A DNA stretch of 64,000 bases from Dimorphilus gyrociliatus (GCA_904063045.1 CAJFCJ010000032.1:186001-250000); one strand, 5' to 3'; counted from the stretch's first letter, positions 23,980 to 37,373 are shown. The notes: generated by a model not told the origin, from the sequence alone. Made by a program: numbers and translations.

Positions 23980-26900
23980 TGTGTCCGTAAAGGAGAACAC
24001 CCGCTGCGAACTAGTCCTTCTCTCCGATAAGCTCCGCTCGCACTGTCCGAATTCGCTTCTCGGTTTTATTCTCCGCCCACCCGACTTGTCAATCAAACAA
24101 CCTCTAGCGACCTCTAGAAAGAGCTACAAAATTTATATACTTTATAATACCAATTCTCATACCACCTTCCCAACGTTAAACGGTTCTTTTTTATATATAT
24201 TTTCACCAGCCTGCAGGCCTATGATTCAGTTTTTTTTTTATATAGAGCATATATCAACAATAAAGCACAGAAGAGACTGTCTGATAACTAATTGTTGTAG
24301 TGTACATTATTAAAGGGTCTATTCCAATTCTCTACTACTTCAGTCCTTTTTCTTGTACGAATTGATTATATACGTCGAATTTAGCTGAAATAAACCAGTT
24401 ATTTATCATAATAATTATTACTTTTATTATTATTATTAAGATAATGAGCATAAGAGTTATGGGAAAGGTAGAAGTGGGAAAAGAATATAGATTATCCTCT
24501 AATTATTTACATTTTCTGAGAAGGGGGAGAGAGGAGAGAGAGAGAGAGAGAAAGGAAAGTCTTTTAAAGAGTAAATGCAGAAAAGTTCACAAGTTGTTAC
24601 GAATTTATGCAAAAGTATAAATTGGGCAGAGGTGAAACGAAGTGTATAACGTAAGGTACACTTGGAAAAGTTAGATCGTGATAATTTGATTGCGGGTAGG
24701 AAGATGGCGGCCAAAGGCAATATAAGCCGACGATATCGGGTGTTAGGCAGCTCTTTGCTTGATTGAATTCCCGCTGCTTTCGGTATGCGAGCGGTTTTGA
24801 ACAGGATGCGAACGAAATTATAGCCAATTCGTCGAGGCAATATAAAATTTTTCAAGCAGCTGCTGCCGCCATTTTCTTTCATCTTTACGGTGTACGCATC
24901 TGCATATATATCTGGAAAAATCACTTCAATCGGTTGCTCCGCCGCAAATCTGCAAAAATTGCTCGCGTGTCAAATCGTCAAATAAGCTTTGACTTTTATC
25001 TAGTTAAAGATTTATCTATAAGCTCTGTCATCCTATTCATTTGGTTTGCTTTTGAAGTGACCGCCGCCGTCTCGAGTCATTTTAAGTATAAATTTCGTAA
25101 AGGCTTGTTGAAACAGACGACGAGAATGACGTCGAGAGCAAGTATCCGAATGGTACTCTATGTACAATATGTACTTATATTTTTTTCTCTACTTGATATG
25201 CACCATCGTTACATTGTATAAAGAAGGCTCAGCTGCACAATTGCTGCATGCATTTTATATAGTTTTGCCTCAGGCATAATCCATTACAATTCAAAATTGT
25301 CAATATTCATGATACGCAAATGTGGCTGTTGTTTTAAGCCAATCGGTAGTTCGTTTATACTAACAGTTATAGGTAATTAGCTAACGAGATGAGAGGGACA
25401 AGAAAAATTGAAATTATTCCGTGATTATAAAGCTCATTAATTCCACTTTGTACGGTGTTATTTGCTTATCCTTTGGGAACAATAACATTGTATAAATGTA
25501 TATATTTAATCCTTTCTTGTGCTTTCAATACCGGTACTTATACCAGTCCCAAGTAGCGATGATATTTAACGTTCGTTCAACTTTAACCTTTTTATTTTTA
25601 AAATTCGTATAACTCTTTTATTATGGAAATTAGCGGAAGGACGACTGACCGTTGAATTTTGCAGTCAGCGCGTCAAATGTCAGCAATCTTGATGTCAACT
25701 CTTTCAATTGCTTAATCGTTCAAAGTTTATAAACGATAAATACAGGTTACATGTAGGGAGAGTATAACAAATGCGACGCTTCGACGCCGTAAAAAGTTTT
25801 TTTATGTGAAAAAAAATTGTGCGTGCGACAGCATCTAGTGGCGGCGTCGAATATCAGTAAACAGCAAAGTGCCCGTCTTACAAATTGCTTCACAAATGGT
25901 AACGTACGAGGCCGACTGTTTATGTATAAAAAAACTCGCCGCCGGGCAAACATCAAAGTGGTAAAGCGTCGTCGGTGGCCGCCATCAGAGATTTGCAGTA
26001 GATGTGATTGCACATGTTGAGGAGAAACGACTTTTAAAAACAACGCCCCTTAATAACTGTTGTTTGTTTAAGGCAAAAAAAACATGGCGACCGTTCGGTC
26101 GTTTTTCATCATGATCGTGTATGTAGCGCACTTTACCTGCGTAACAACATTAATTTGCAGTCGACGACGAGACCGAAAGCTTGTTAAATTCGATTTGTGC
26201 ATGTAAAGTTTACGTACAATAAAACTGTCGTGAGCTAACAACAGATGCTTTTGAGGAGGTAGCAATGTATTTATATAAATTTATTTTTTCACTTTTCAAC
26301 ACCTAATCTATTTTAAATAGAAATTTATACTCTCTTTACAAACACAATATAAATATCCTTTATCTTGATAAATAAAGGCCATACAGCAAATTTTCTACAT
26401 AATTTATTACTTATTTGCAGTTTGGAAAGTATGCTTTTGTAAATTATGAAAATGACTGCAATAATTTCTATCAGATATAAAAAATTATCTGCGACTGTTA
26501 AATAGACTTTGAAAGGGATAAAAAGAAAACGAACGTCTCCCACTCGACATTTGCACTCGCTTTTTAAGCTAGACTAAGAAAGTAAGAGGAAGACATATAG
26601 CCGCTGACCCTTCACCCTCATCAGCACTGGCGACACTGGGGAAGGAGGAGTGATGGATTGGGAGTAAATGGAGTAGGACTTGTATCGCTTACCCATCTCC
26701 GTCGGAAACTTCAAAGGAAGACTAAAAAAAAATTATTTTTTTCCCCTTTCCTATAAAAGTGCTGGGTGTGCGGGCGTTGCAGCTTGTTATATTCGGTGCT
26801 GTAGACGCTTCTCAGCACGACTTCTTCTGGCTCCATTACGCTCGTCACAACAAGCGTCACTAGAACTTCCGTTCGACCGTCATTAGGCGTTGCCCATTAC

Positions 26901-29598
26901 CGACGCCTCTTAAGTTACTGGTTATACGTAAGGTAGTAGTATAGGATAAGTTTTGATGGAAAAAAGCCCCTTTGTGTTCAAATTTTAATGGTGTGAGTGT
27001 GTGTGTTTTTTATTTTTTTTTAAATTCAGAATTTTTTAAGTGTTGATAAATTAAAGGAAGCAGACAATAGGGCAGCAGAGGCTTTGCTGAAAACAATCGA
27101 TAACAAAAGCAGATGATATTAAAGAGAAAGAGGATGAAAAACGCAAAAGGATGAAGAGAGCGAGAGAGAAAGAGAGAGAGAGAGAAAAAATTGAACAAGA
27201 TAGAGAGATAAATAGATAGATAATTAGAGATAGAGAGATAGATAAACAGATAGAAAATACAGTTACTAATGCAAATTCTTGTTTATATTTTATTAATGAG
27301 AAAATCAAAATATAAACAACAAACAATGATACAACAATGATAGCCTAAAGAAAAAATAAGAGTATCAACGAACATAAACAACACAGTAGATATTCACGGG
27401 CGTCGTAAATTAAACGAAACGTTGCAGTAATTGAGAAGCAGCAACGCTTGTAATGGCGCCTGATTGATCGCATGTGTTCTTCCAAGCCTACATTTTCTGT
27501 TCATAACCACGCATAGATTCGTTTTTTATTCAATTATGCAAAAGTGAATATCTATGCATGTATCATAAAAATATACATCTGGAGAGACTGCATGAACTCG
27601 TATGAATGAATAATGAGTATTGACGAAGCGAGCGCGAGAGGAAAAGAGAGGCGAATTAGGCGGTGGGTGCCGGAGAATGGCGTCCCGCCGTCTCTCACGC
27701 CATACTCGCATTTGCACCGATGCACCGACGCTCGAAATTCGTCCATGTAACGTGGCGTCATACGCCAAACTCTCTCTCTCTCTCTCCATTATATGGCAGT
27801 CTTCATCTTCCGCTTGGAAAATTAGGTGTGAAAATGGTTGAAGGCCTTATCAGTGAGAAAATTTTCCTTATGCACGAAGAGCAATTTTAGGATAAAGTAT
27901 TTTTGTTTATTTTGTACAGAATTTTATTACCCGTTCACTTGTCCGTGATGCACTCCCACTAACGCCATTCAATACAAATTGTACAACGATAGAAAAACGC
28001 CCATTATACAAAATAAAAAAAATAGGTTATAAATCAGGAAACTTAATGGCATTGCCCGAATTATATTCTAAGACGTCACCAATTTCTAAACTCTCTTTCC
28101 GTATATGGATTTATAAAAGAAAATAAAAGAACAAGAAAATATTGCATGACTTATTTTGTGGCCGATTCGTGACGAAGCTTGTCCGCAACGCGAGTTTACG
28201 CTGCACCGCACCTGTCCGCACCGACGTCTAGTCACGCTATGGTTTTGTATGCATAAGCAGTGTTTTGATTTTGCCGATCGCGTGCTTTTGCTGTGTTTAC
28301 ATATCTCTATAACACTTTAGCTTTAATTCAATATCTTTAAACTTGTCCATTGTACAATTAAGAAACAACTTGAATGTAATAGCTAAATAAACAATCCCAA
28401 TATTGACATACCTGTGCAGATAGGAAAAAAGAAGAGGGAGAATTATAAGGAAGAGGAGGGGAGGCGCATGCAGGTATAGATTTTAGCCAAATTATATTTA
28501 TGTCAATAAGTATATATTTACAGTTTGATGATTAGGCCTATCTACCAAATGTTAATCCATGTATGTTTTATAAAAAGAAAATAATGGAATTTCTAATAGG
28601 CAGTAGTTATTTCTCTCTCTCTGTCTGTCTCTCTCTTAGTAGGTCAATTAAATTAAAAAGGTTGTTAAACCAATTTAGAATTCAATATAGTAATCATCAA
28701 AAGAATTTGGACATTTTCAAAGTATATTCTATTTAAAGTATCATTTTTAATTATAATGTTAAGAAATACAATTAAAAGATAATTTAGAATAGAAAATAAA
28801 TCTTTTATGATTCTTCTTTTTCTTATTATTATTATTAATAGTAGTATTAATATCATTATTATTATATAAAGGTATTACCAATCTCTCTCTCTCTCTCCCG
28901 CTCTGTACTTTTAGTACAGTAGTACAGTATAGAATTTAGTTTCTATTCTTTTTTGGGCAAGAACCTTTAACAACATAAGCCGGAAGAAAGAAATTATCAA
29001 TGCGTAAAGTTAATTAAAATTTATATCAAATTATAAAGAGAATGCGTAACAGAAAAAAGGTTACCTTGTCTTCTATTTTTACTCTTCTTCGGCTTTATTA
29101 TCATTAATATCATTTCAAACGTAATTAACTTTCAATAATCTTGTTTAAGTTTTGCTGTTGTGCCGCTGTTGTTTTGTTTAAAGAAATAAGGAACGATGGA
29201 GAAGGAAAATAGAGAGATGGATTGATAGAGAGAGAGAAAGCGGAAAAGAAAGGAAGACTAACAATTATTAATCGAAATATAAATCAATGGATCTTATTTC
29301 GATATTCTAAATAAAAATTTTGCCTCAATTAGATTCATCGAATGATGTTTTGGAAGAGAATTAAAGAATTTACTATTTTCGTATAAATATGATTATTTAT
29401 ATATATTTCGATTTATTTCTGCAATGATTTTCCCTTTGAACTCGGCTTGTTTGTCTAAAAAATAGTTAAATATACAAATTTTTTCCGAGAAACTTAAAAC
29501 CAACTAAAATGGAAATCTTATGAGTCTTTTAGATCGAATTATTTAGCAAGTCTCTTCAGTCATTTTATTGGATTTCCAGATATTTTTTTAGAATAGAC

Positions 29599-29610
29599 TA
29601 GCGCCATCTG
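29599..29610 (-). promoter_or_regulatory. CTCF-like core in the AhR upstream region
   Basis: CAGATGGCGCTA on the minus strand, identical over 12 bases to the copy at 15790-15801. Confidence 0.4.
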
Positions 29611-30533
29611 TCGTTTCGGTTCATTTAACTTTACTTTGTAAAATTCCGGTCGAATAAATGCTAATTCGTTGTTGGCGTATTTCTGTCTGCTTATTAAACT
29701 CTTCTACCCTTCATACTTCTTTTAGATGGTTCTTTTTTAGGGTACAATTAGAAGATTTCCATCAGTCTCCATTTCCATTCCAGCATTCATAGATTGCGTG
29801 TTTCCCATAATACTTTTACCCATCGTGTTACAAACAGGTTATACGCTGCATGTACTAAACATAGTAAATTATACGTACACACACATATATATATACATAT
29901 TTTAACAGATCAGCTGAAGAATATTGTTTTCTTCCTCTTCTTCTTCTTTCTCTCTTATTTCGTCCGACTTAAAATAGTGATTTGTTTTAATCCGATTCAA
30001 GCTGCCAACAATTAATTTTAACTCGTTTAAAGTACCTACTAAATGCTCTTAAATTAGAAAATTTTAGATGTTTTATTTCTTCCTTTCTCTCTCTCTCTCT
30101 CTCTCTCTTTTTCTTATTTTCTACTTTTTTCCTCTAATGAATGATCGTTGAGGCTTCTTAATAATTGAGAAAAAAAACATCGATAATTAACTCTAGGCAA
30201 ATTAGTTCGTTATTTCTTTATTAAGCCATTACATGAACTATATATATATATAGTATATAAAGTGTATATATCCATTGGTTTTGAAAGAGTAAATGGCGGA
30301 TAGAAAAGAAAAAGAAAAGGAATAATAACTATTAAACAGATTGGAGTTTGCTACATTCACGCTGTTACTCTGACAAAATATTAATTGCTTTGAATATATA
30401 TTTGCTATTTGCCACTTGAACTCTGGAATCCAACTATATATTATACAAGAATTGCGTATATAATGTATATAAAAAGCATTTTATTACCCATTTATCATTC
30501 AACTGTACTTAATGCAGTTTATATATTCAACGA

Positions 30534-30545
30534 TAGATGGCGCTT
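30534..30545 (+). promoter_or_regulatory. CTCF-like core in the AhR-MFS intergenic region
   Basis: TAGATGGCGCTT, identical over 12 bases to the copy at 52587-52598. It points opposite to the copy at 29599, 0.9 kb away. Confidence 0.4.
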
Positions 30546-32211
30546 AATTTTAACAATAATAAAAGCTAATATATTGCTCTTTTGTACTCTGCTTCCTTAT
30601 CGTGCTGAATGAAGACCATTTGTTTTATTCAAAAATGAAATTCAATCTCCCGTTCATAATTTATAGGAATATTTGTTTTTGAAAGATGTATACGAAAGTG
30701 ATAAATTATATACAACTAGCAAAATCATTCGTGATGGCTTGTTAACTTCTAGACCTGATTAATATTAAATTTAAAAGAAATAGTCTAACAGGTGGGGAAT
30801 GAGTCAGTCTGATGGATATTAATTAATTAATTCGTATTAGAGTAATTATTGACCAATTATTTTACTTACTCTTTAGCTCTCTGTCTCTCTTTTTCTTCCT
30901 CTGATTTAGTCTGTCTGTCTGTCTGTCTTTTCCTCTCTGTTCTTCACTGTCTCTCTCTCTCTCTCTCTTTACGAATCTGTCCTCCTCTATCTTCCTCCAT
31001 CATTTTCAATCTCTTATTGTCTTATTTGTATGTAGAGAGGGAAAGAGGAGGAAAATTTTCTTATCCTATCAAGATCTTTTAACCTTTTGTATTGCCTTAC
31101 AAATACGCGCGTTTTCCAAATCTATTATTATTACGATTAAGTTTCTAATAGATTAGACTTAATTTCCGTTAAATGGAAAAAAAAATCCATCTTCCTCGTA
31201 GATTTTCCCTAAAACTAAAAGGAAATAATAGAGAAATAACTAGAAGTATGTCAATAGAGTTAAAAAGGGTTGACTTTGAAATGTGACCGAATTCTCTCTG
31301 ATCGCGTGTTATGTCGTTATACTTTATATTTAGGAATTTTTATAAATATGTTTTTGCCTTTAGCGTCTATTTTTTCTGGAGAAAAAAGAAGAAAGAAAAG
31401 AAGAAAGAAGAGAATGCATAATTCTTTTCTTTTTTCTTTTTAATTGATCTTCTTTAAAAAGAAAATGATTTATATTAAAAAAAGAAATGTTACATTTCTC
31501 TTTTTCTCATACTTTCTCTTTCTCCCCTACCTCCTCCTCTTTTCAAATATATAGTACCTTTGATATGCCTAGATATTGATTTTCCTAAAAGTAGATATAG
31601 CGAAAATAATATATCAATAGATATATATATATATACATAGATAGAGTGTTAATACATTCTTTTCCAGCTAGCCAGCTAGTACCATATTTTATATATGAAT
31701 TGTTTTAATTAATAATTTGTAACAGTTTGTCTAGTTAATGAAATGAAAAGAAATTCAAATTTAACGATAATAAAAATAATAATAATAATAGTTTCTTATA
31801 CAAGAAGAGTAGGAAGAGGCAATATAATCGATAAATGTAACAGATGTTTTATAAAATATGTTTGTTGCACATATATTAGTGATAGAAAATATTAAATATT
31901 ATTTCAATCAAAAGGAAAAGAAAAATGTAGTTTCACGCCTTTCATACGAATTTATAGTATTGTATTTATTATAGAAACGTTTCATAATAAACACGTTACT
32001 ATTCTCTTCTTCTTCTTCTTCTTCTTCGTCTTATCCGAGTTGACTTCTAACCGTCTTTGTTCTATCTTAAAACCAATATACTATGCTATACATTATACAT
32101 CATGCGCTGTATTTTTATGTATTTTTAAGTCTATTTTAAACATTTTTTAGCCTATTTTCAATATTGATTCAGTGAATGAGCGCGCTCCCAGCTGCTACAA
32201 AATATTTAGAG

Positions 32212-33666
32212 ATGTCTACCGTAAAAGATTCAGCAATAAGAACGATTGTTTTGTACTTATGCTATTTTGCAACGGTAAGATTGAATAGAAAAATAAGTAT
32301 CCAATAGGCGTCTAATCTTTGTTCATTCTACACCATTCTAACTAAGCCTTTTAATTTGAATTTGTTTATAATACAGGGTATTCACGTGATTATTCTACCA
32401 TGTAGTCTGGTTGAAATTGGTAAATATACTTCATCGACAATCTCTGAAGTAACTCTATTGGTTACTCTAAGGGCTGTTGGAGACATCTTAGGTGGTTTCA
32501 TAGCTGTACCTCTACTTGAATATGTTAATCCGTATTTTTATATGACAATAACCGGACTAGTCGCAGCTATCTTCCAGTCAATCGGAATTTGGTTTAAAGA
32601 TATTACGATAATGGGATTATTTATGGGCATTGGTTCACTTGGTCATTCCACTTTAATTATTGGTTCAAATGCTGAAGTGTTACGAGAATGGGACACAAAA
32701 TCAGCCGGATGGATACAAGGTTTGCACGGATCGTTTGCTGTAGGTGCTCTCGTTGCACCTTTAATGATTCAACCTTTCCTTACAACATCAAAACTTGCCA
32801 AACATGTTGTCATTCAAAAAGCATTTTTGATTGACGGTGCAATTCTACTATGTGTTTGTGTATTTTTATTTACTGTATGGCTATACTACTACAGGACTAT
32901 TAAATATGTTAGTGCTCACCAAAGCTCTTTAAAAGAAATGTTCTTTAATGTAATAAAAGCAATTGGATTTAATAGGAAATTCTCTTTCATGGTCGTTGTA
33001 ATTCTCTATTTCATATTGGAAGTCGGAATGGAAGCAACGTCTATTAGTCTACTAAGTCACTACTGTGTTCACTATCTGGCCTGGAGCGAGCACAAGGCTG
33101 CTCTACTAGTCTTTGTTTTGACATTATTCTATTCAGTTGCCAGATTTTTCAATGCAGGAATAACAAGATGCTTGAAGACAACTATTCTCCTGGTCGGCAG
33201 TTTCCTTATTTCAATTTTTTCCATGTTTCTATTATCGTTTAGCTATAAGCATGAATCTATCGTTTGGATATCTGTAGCATTGATGGGTGTTGGAAGGGCA
33301 GCGTTATATCCTGGTTGCGTTGTCTTTGTCGATCATTTTCTGCCTGTTAGACAGTCTTTAGGCATCGTCTTTCACCTAAGTGCAAGTATAGGAAGTTTAA
33401 TATTACCTCAAATCGCAGCTCGTATTGTCCAATCATACGGCTATCAGTGGTATGGAGTTGCCCTATTGGTTATAACTTCTCTCATGTTTATTTCATTCAA
33501 TATACTTATTCTGATAAGTAAAAATATGAAACCTCAAAATTATGTCTCCGACGATCTTAACGAAAAAATCATTATGTCCGAAGAAAAGAGTTCAAAGAAT
33601 GAAACAGACGAAGCGAGTATCCATTCAAGTATTAACGACACTAATATCCCTTCATACTCCAAATAG
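32212..33666 (+). CDS. Major facilitator superfamily transporter, MFSD4/NaGLT1-like
   Basis: Two exons, 32212-32274 and 32377-33666, phase 0 junction, 450 residues with about 12 hydrophobic segments and a hydrophilic Glu/Lys/Ser tail. The motif block NAEVLREWDTKSAGWIQGLH, followed by a Gly/Ala-rich helix and APLMIQPFL, resembles the region after TM4 in the sodium-dependent glucose transporter 1 / MFSD4 group. The substrate cannot be read from sequence. An upstream in-frame ATG (32176) would add 12 residues; the second ATG is preferred because it makes exon 1 exactly 21 codons, as in the paralogue at 35281. The pair shares intron position and most motifs, so they are tandem duplicates. Confidence 0.85.
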
Positions 33667-33861
33667 CGAGTAATGATAAACGTGAAGAAATTAAAGACAT
33701 ATGAAGTATTATAAACTAAAAGAGTTTAATTATTTTTATGTTTTATTCTACTTTTAAATTAAAAGATATTTATTTTCATTATGCTCAAAATTTTAGCGAA
33801 AAGAAGGTTAAAAGTCATCGTTAGTCGCAAGACCTTCTATTATTCAATTCTTCATATAGTA

Positions 33862-33967
33862 CCGTCGGTAAGTCACTGTTACACCTCAAAAAAATAATAT
33901 TTTCTTGATTTTTTCTCTTTCCGTACTTAAAGAATGAAAATGAAGGATATTATTATATTTAATAATA
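33862..33967 (+). repeat. Left terminal inverted repeat of the Tc1-type element
   Basis: Shares the inverted core TTTTTTCTCTTTCCGTACTT (near 33909-33929) and the following AATGAAAATGAAGGATATTA with the right end. Its inner end overlaps the last codons of the transposase remnant. Confidence 0.85.
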
Positions 33968-34432
33968 GTATTTTATGTGCATACCCTTAGCTTCTACAAC
34001 TGCCCTAAGCCTTCTTTCCATTGTCTCATATAAGAATTGAATTTCCAGTTCTGAAATTTTAAAAAATTTCTCTCTGAACATCTCCCACAGCTCATCCTTG
34101 TTTCTTGGCTTATGTGCCATTAAATGTTTTTTGCATATGCCCCATATTTGCTCAATAATGTTCAGGTCTGGGCTGTTTGCTGGCCATGGATCAAGTGTTT
34201 CCACTTCCTTTCTTTTGAGGTACACTTTTGTTATGGATGCTGTATGACAGCTAGCCCCATCCTGCTGGAAAATTTCCCCTCTCTTATAATTTGAAACAAG
34301 ACGACTGCTTAAAATTTTGATATAGTCTGAAGCTGTCAAGCAATTAGACACTAAAGTTAGGTCCCTATCTTTGTCAACTGTTAGATTACACATAAATGAC
34401 CTTAAAATCTGGTTAAAAGTGACACTACTCAA
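33959..34432 (-). pseudogene. C-terminal remnant of a Tc1-like DDE transposase
   Basis: 157 codons with the second catalytic Asp in QQDGASCHTA and the catalytic Glu in NSPDLNIIEQIWG. I count 35 residues between them, one more than the common Tc1 DD34E spacing. The helix-turn-helix DNA-binding region and the block containing the first catalytic Asp are absent: only about 130 bp separate the ORF start from the right inverted repeat. So the N-terminal half was deleted, although the surviving half is still open. Confidence 0.8.
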
Positions 34433-34564
34433 TGGTCAGGGTAAATTTTTGAACATAACTGATGCTTATGCTTTTCCATAAATAGGTCTATCACTTTAAA
34501 GCGATCGTATTTCGGAAATTTAAAATGAAAAACATATATTTTCTTTCTATAATGATAAGAAGAA

Positions 34565-34674
34565 TATTATTAAATATAATAATATCCTTCATTTTCATTC
34601 TGTAAGTACGGAAAGAGAAAAAACCAGGAAAATATTATTTTTATGAGGTGTACAATGACTTTTCACCGATATTG
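34565..34674 (-). repeat. Right terminal inverted repeat of the Tc1-type element
   Basis: Reverse complement of 33862-33967 with only scattered mismatches; a TA dinucleotide follows at 34675-34676. Confidence 0.85.
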
Positions 34675-35280
34675 TATATGATATTGATATGCAAATATAC
34701 AAATATTGTACAATTTAAACACTTTTTAAAGCTAAACATTCCAAAAATGACTTAAGTTTATTTGTTGTTTAAGTTACCCTTTCAATTCAATTTATGATAC
34801 AATCAGCTTACTTGAACATAAATTCAGAAGATGTAAAATTACATAGGCAAGAACGAAATAATGTATAAATTAATAAAAGAACAAATAATACTTACATATT
34901 ATCTCCTACAGTGAGGTTATTTAGGACACTTTACAACTAGTTTTATCATGAATAGCTTTTTTGTCATTTTCTTTACAAAATTATGACTAGGAAAGAGTAA
35001 ATTGAATGGCTAAATGTAGGAATGCAAGTATACAAAGAAAACATATGAAAAGGAGGGGGCAGATCTTCACAAATAAATAAATACCGTAGGGGAAAAAGAG
35101 TACATTTTCTATTGAATATTGAAAATATTCTTCACAAACTTATTTCTAAAATATATACAGTATAAAATAGTATTGAGCTGGAACTGTCATCATAGTTATA
35201 ATGACTGCACTTGCCCCAACTCCAAAAGATATCACCTCAACAATGTCTACAATCTAAATTGTTTATTAAAAAGGTGAAAA

Positions 35281-36747
35281 ATGAAAGAAAAGAAACACGT
35301 TGTTCTAAGAACATTTTCAATATACGGAATTATTCTAGCTCAGGTAAGATGAAGAAATTGAACTAATTAACTAGTTTATTGTTATTATTATCTAATTTCT
35401 AAAATTCTCTTGTAGAGTCTTTACACTATCTTGCCATCATATGCCTTAATTGAATTACAAAACTATACTAATTCAACATTATCATCTATTACCAATGTAA
35501 TTACTATAAAATCATTTGGAGGAATTACTGGGAGTGTTCTAGCTGGATATCTTCTGGAAACTGTTGATCCATACTTTTTTATGTCTATATCTGGAATAAT
35601 TGCAACTATTTTTCAAGTAATAGGAGTATATTTTCATCAAGTTGTGTGGATGGCCATATTTTTACACATTAGCTGGATGGCCTCGTCAGTGATATTCATT
35701 GCAGCTAATATAGAAGTTTTAAGAGAATGGGATAAAGAGGCCGCAAAATGGTTACAAGGTCTCTACGTAGCCTTCGGTATTGGTATTACTTTAGCTCCAA
35801 TTATCATTCAACCTTTCCTAGCAAAAGATATTGGACCCGAAAATGTTCAAATTCAATACTCTTTCTTAATAAGTGGGGGATTATACGCGCTTTCGTCTAT
35901 AATAGTATTTGGAGTTTGGTTATATTATTCAAGGGAAATTGTTTTTAAAGGAAAAGAAAAAAAGAAAAGCTTTACAGAAAAAGTACAAACGCTGAAAAAA
36001 GAGTTTGGATTCAATCGGAAGTTATTATTCACGATATGTGTTTTCCTCTTTTACGTCCTCTGCGTGGGCATTGAATACGGTATATTTAGCCTACTGAATC
36101 ATTTTGTTGTAATTTATCTGAAATGGACATCGAAAGGAACAATTTATTTAATACTTTTAATGTCTGCGTGTTTTGCTGCAAACTCATTCTTTGGTGCATT
36201 ATTAGCAAAGTATATAAAAGTAACAACATTATTGGTATGTTCATTCTTCCTCTGCTTCTTTTCCATGATACTGTTGTTATTCTTTAAAGATGAGAAAACA
36301 ACTTGGGTAGCAGCTACTGCATTTGGTTTAGGTATATCCATTATCTATCCATGTGCAATAGTGTTCATTGATAAATATATAGGTGTTAGGAAATCTTTAG
36401 GCTGTATTTTCCATTTAAGTGGACAAGTTGGAGTCATAGTTTTGCCTCAAGTAACAGCAGATGTAATGGAACTTGAAGGTTATCAGTGGATGCCTATTTT
36501 GATGTTAGTGTATATTTGCTTGAATTTTTTGATTTTCGGTATAATGATATGGTTAAGCTATGGATTAGAAGAAATTGATTATTCTTCCTTGGAAAAAGAA
36601 GAAGAGGAAAAATCCGAAGATAAAATCAGTTTCGCTAAGGATATTAATAAAGTTATTTTGAACAATAACAAATCTGAATTTACGCCAATAATTTCAAATT
36701 ATAAGAAAATTTCTTATGATGTGATCCAAACTATAATAAATCATTAA
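35281..36747 (+). CDS. Major facilitator superfamily transporter, MFSD4/NaGLT1-like paralogue
   Basis: Two exons, 35281-35343 and 35416-36747, 464 residues. Exon 1 is 21 codons and the intron is phase 0, as in the gene at 32212. It contains NIEVLREWDKEAAKWLQGLY followed by APIIIQPFL, and IYPCAIVFIDKYIGVRKSLG where the paralogue has LYPGCVVFVDHFLPVRQSLG. About 12 membrane helices end in a charged cytosolic tail. The two proteins differ over much of their length, so the duplication is not recent. An integral membrane solute carrier is secure; the substrate is unknown. Confidence 0.85.
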
Positions 36748-37373
36748 TCTTATTAATAATGAAAACTCGTTCTATTGGAATATTTTATTAATGATTGAAG
36801 CTTTTAATGTAGGATATTAAACTATCCCTTTGAAAGTAGCCTTAAATAGTAAAGTAGCAGTAAAAACTGGTTTTTGTCCCGCCTAGTAACATGACAATGG
36901 TATTTTAATAGCGGGGATAAAAGAAATCAATATTTATAGTGAAGAAGGATCGGGTTTAGAAGAAAATTTTGAACATTTGATGATCCATTTATTCACTATA
37001 CACAATTGAAAGAATCTAAGCAATTTTGTGGTTAACTACAAAGAGAAAAAGTGATTCAATATCATAGAGGTTCATTGTATTACATAGGAAATTTATCAAT
37101 CTAAAGTATGTATTTGGATTTTAAACGACCACATTTTTTTGATTAATTATTCCTCTTTTATCCCATATTCTACAAGTTTCGACTAAGTTTTTCAATAAAA
37201 TTCTATGCTATATACAAAAGAAAATGAAAATGTTCCCAATGTTCCTAAAACTTTTTAACCCACTTGTAACTTCAATTGTATTCATAACTAGCCTTTAAAT
37301 TTGAAGAACAACAAGACATGAACATGAACAAGAGCAAGATTATTTCAATATTCAATAGCCTTTTACTCTCAAG
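36748..37373. other. Gene-free stretch, convergent 3' flanks
   Basis: AT-rich sequence between the stop of the MFS paralogue and the stop of the dehydrogenase. No feature is supported. Confidence 0.6.

Larger units (their letters stand above)
23980..32211. other. 8.2 kb gene-free region upstream of AhR
   Basis: No coding gene or RNA gene could be supported. Composition alternates between AT-rich, GA/CT-repeat-rich stretches and islands of higher GC at about 24.7-24.9, 25.8-26.2, 26.6-26.9, 27.6-27.8 and 28.1-28.3 kb. The islands carry YY1-type ATGGCGGC words, AhR-type cores (24963-24969, 27696-27702, 28233-28239) and CTCF-like cores near its right part (29599-29610, 30534-30545). It most likely holds the AhR promoter and distal control elements. 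A 152-codon ORF at 24763-25221 has no recognisable domain. Confidence 0.5.
33862..34674. mobile_element. Tc1/mariner-superfamily element, internally deleted, about 0.8 kb
   Basis: Long terminal inverted repeats of about 106-110 bp (33862-33967 and 34565-34674) match at more than 90% by eye and are flanked by TA dinucleotides (33860-33861 and 34675-34676), the expected TA target duplication. The outer few bases of the left end are diverged, so the exact ends are approximate. Inside is a 157-codon remnant of a DDE transposase on the minus strand, about half the usual length. It sits between the two MFS genes. It is non-autonomous as it stands. Confidence 0.85.

Noticed and set aside
24763..25221. 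152-codon plus-strand ORF upstream of AhR
   Set aside because: Cysteine/aromatic-rich translation with no domain, no promoter or splice logic, crossing a YY1-type element. ORFs this long occur by chance in the GC-richer islands.
32176..32211. Upstream in-frame ATG of the first MFS gene
   Set aside because: The second ATG gives a 21-codon first exon identical in length to the paralogue's; the extra 12 residues have no counterpart there.
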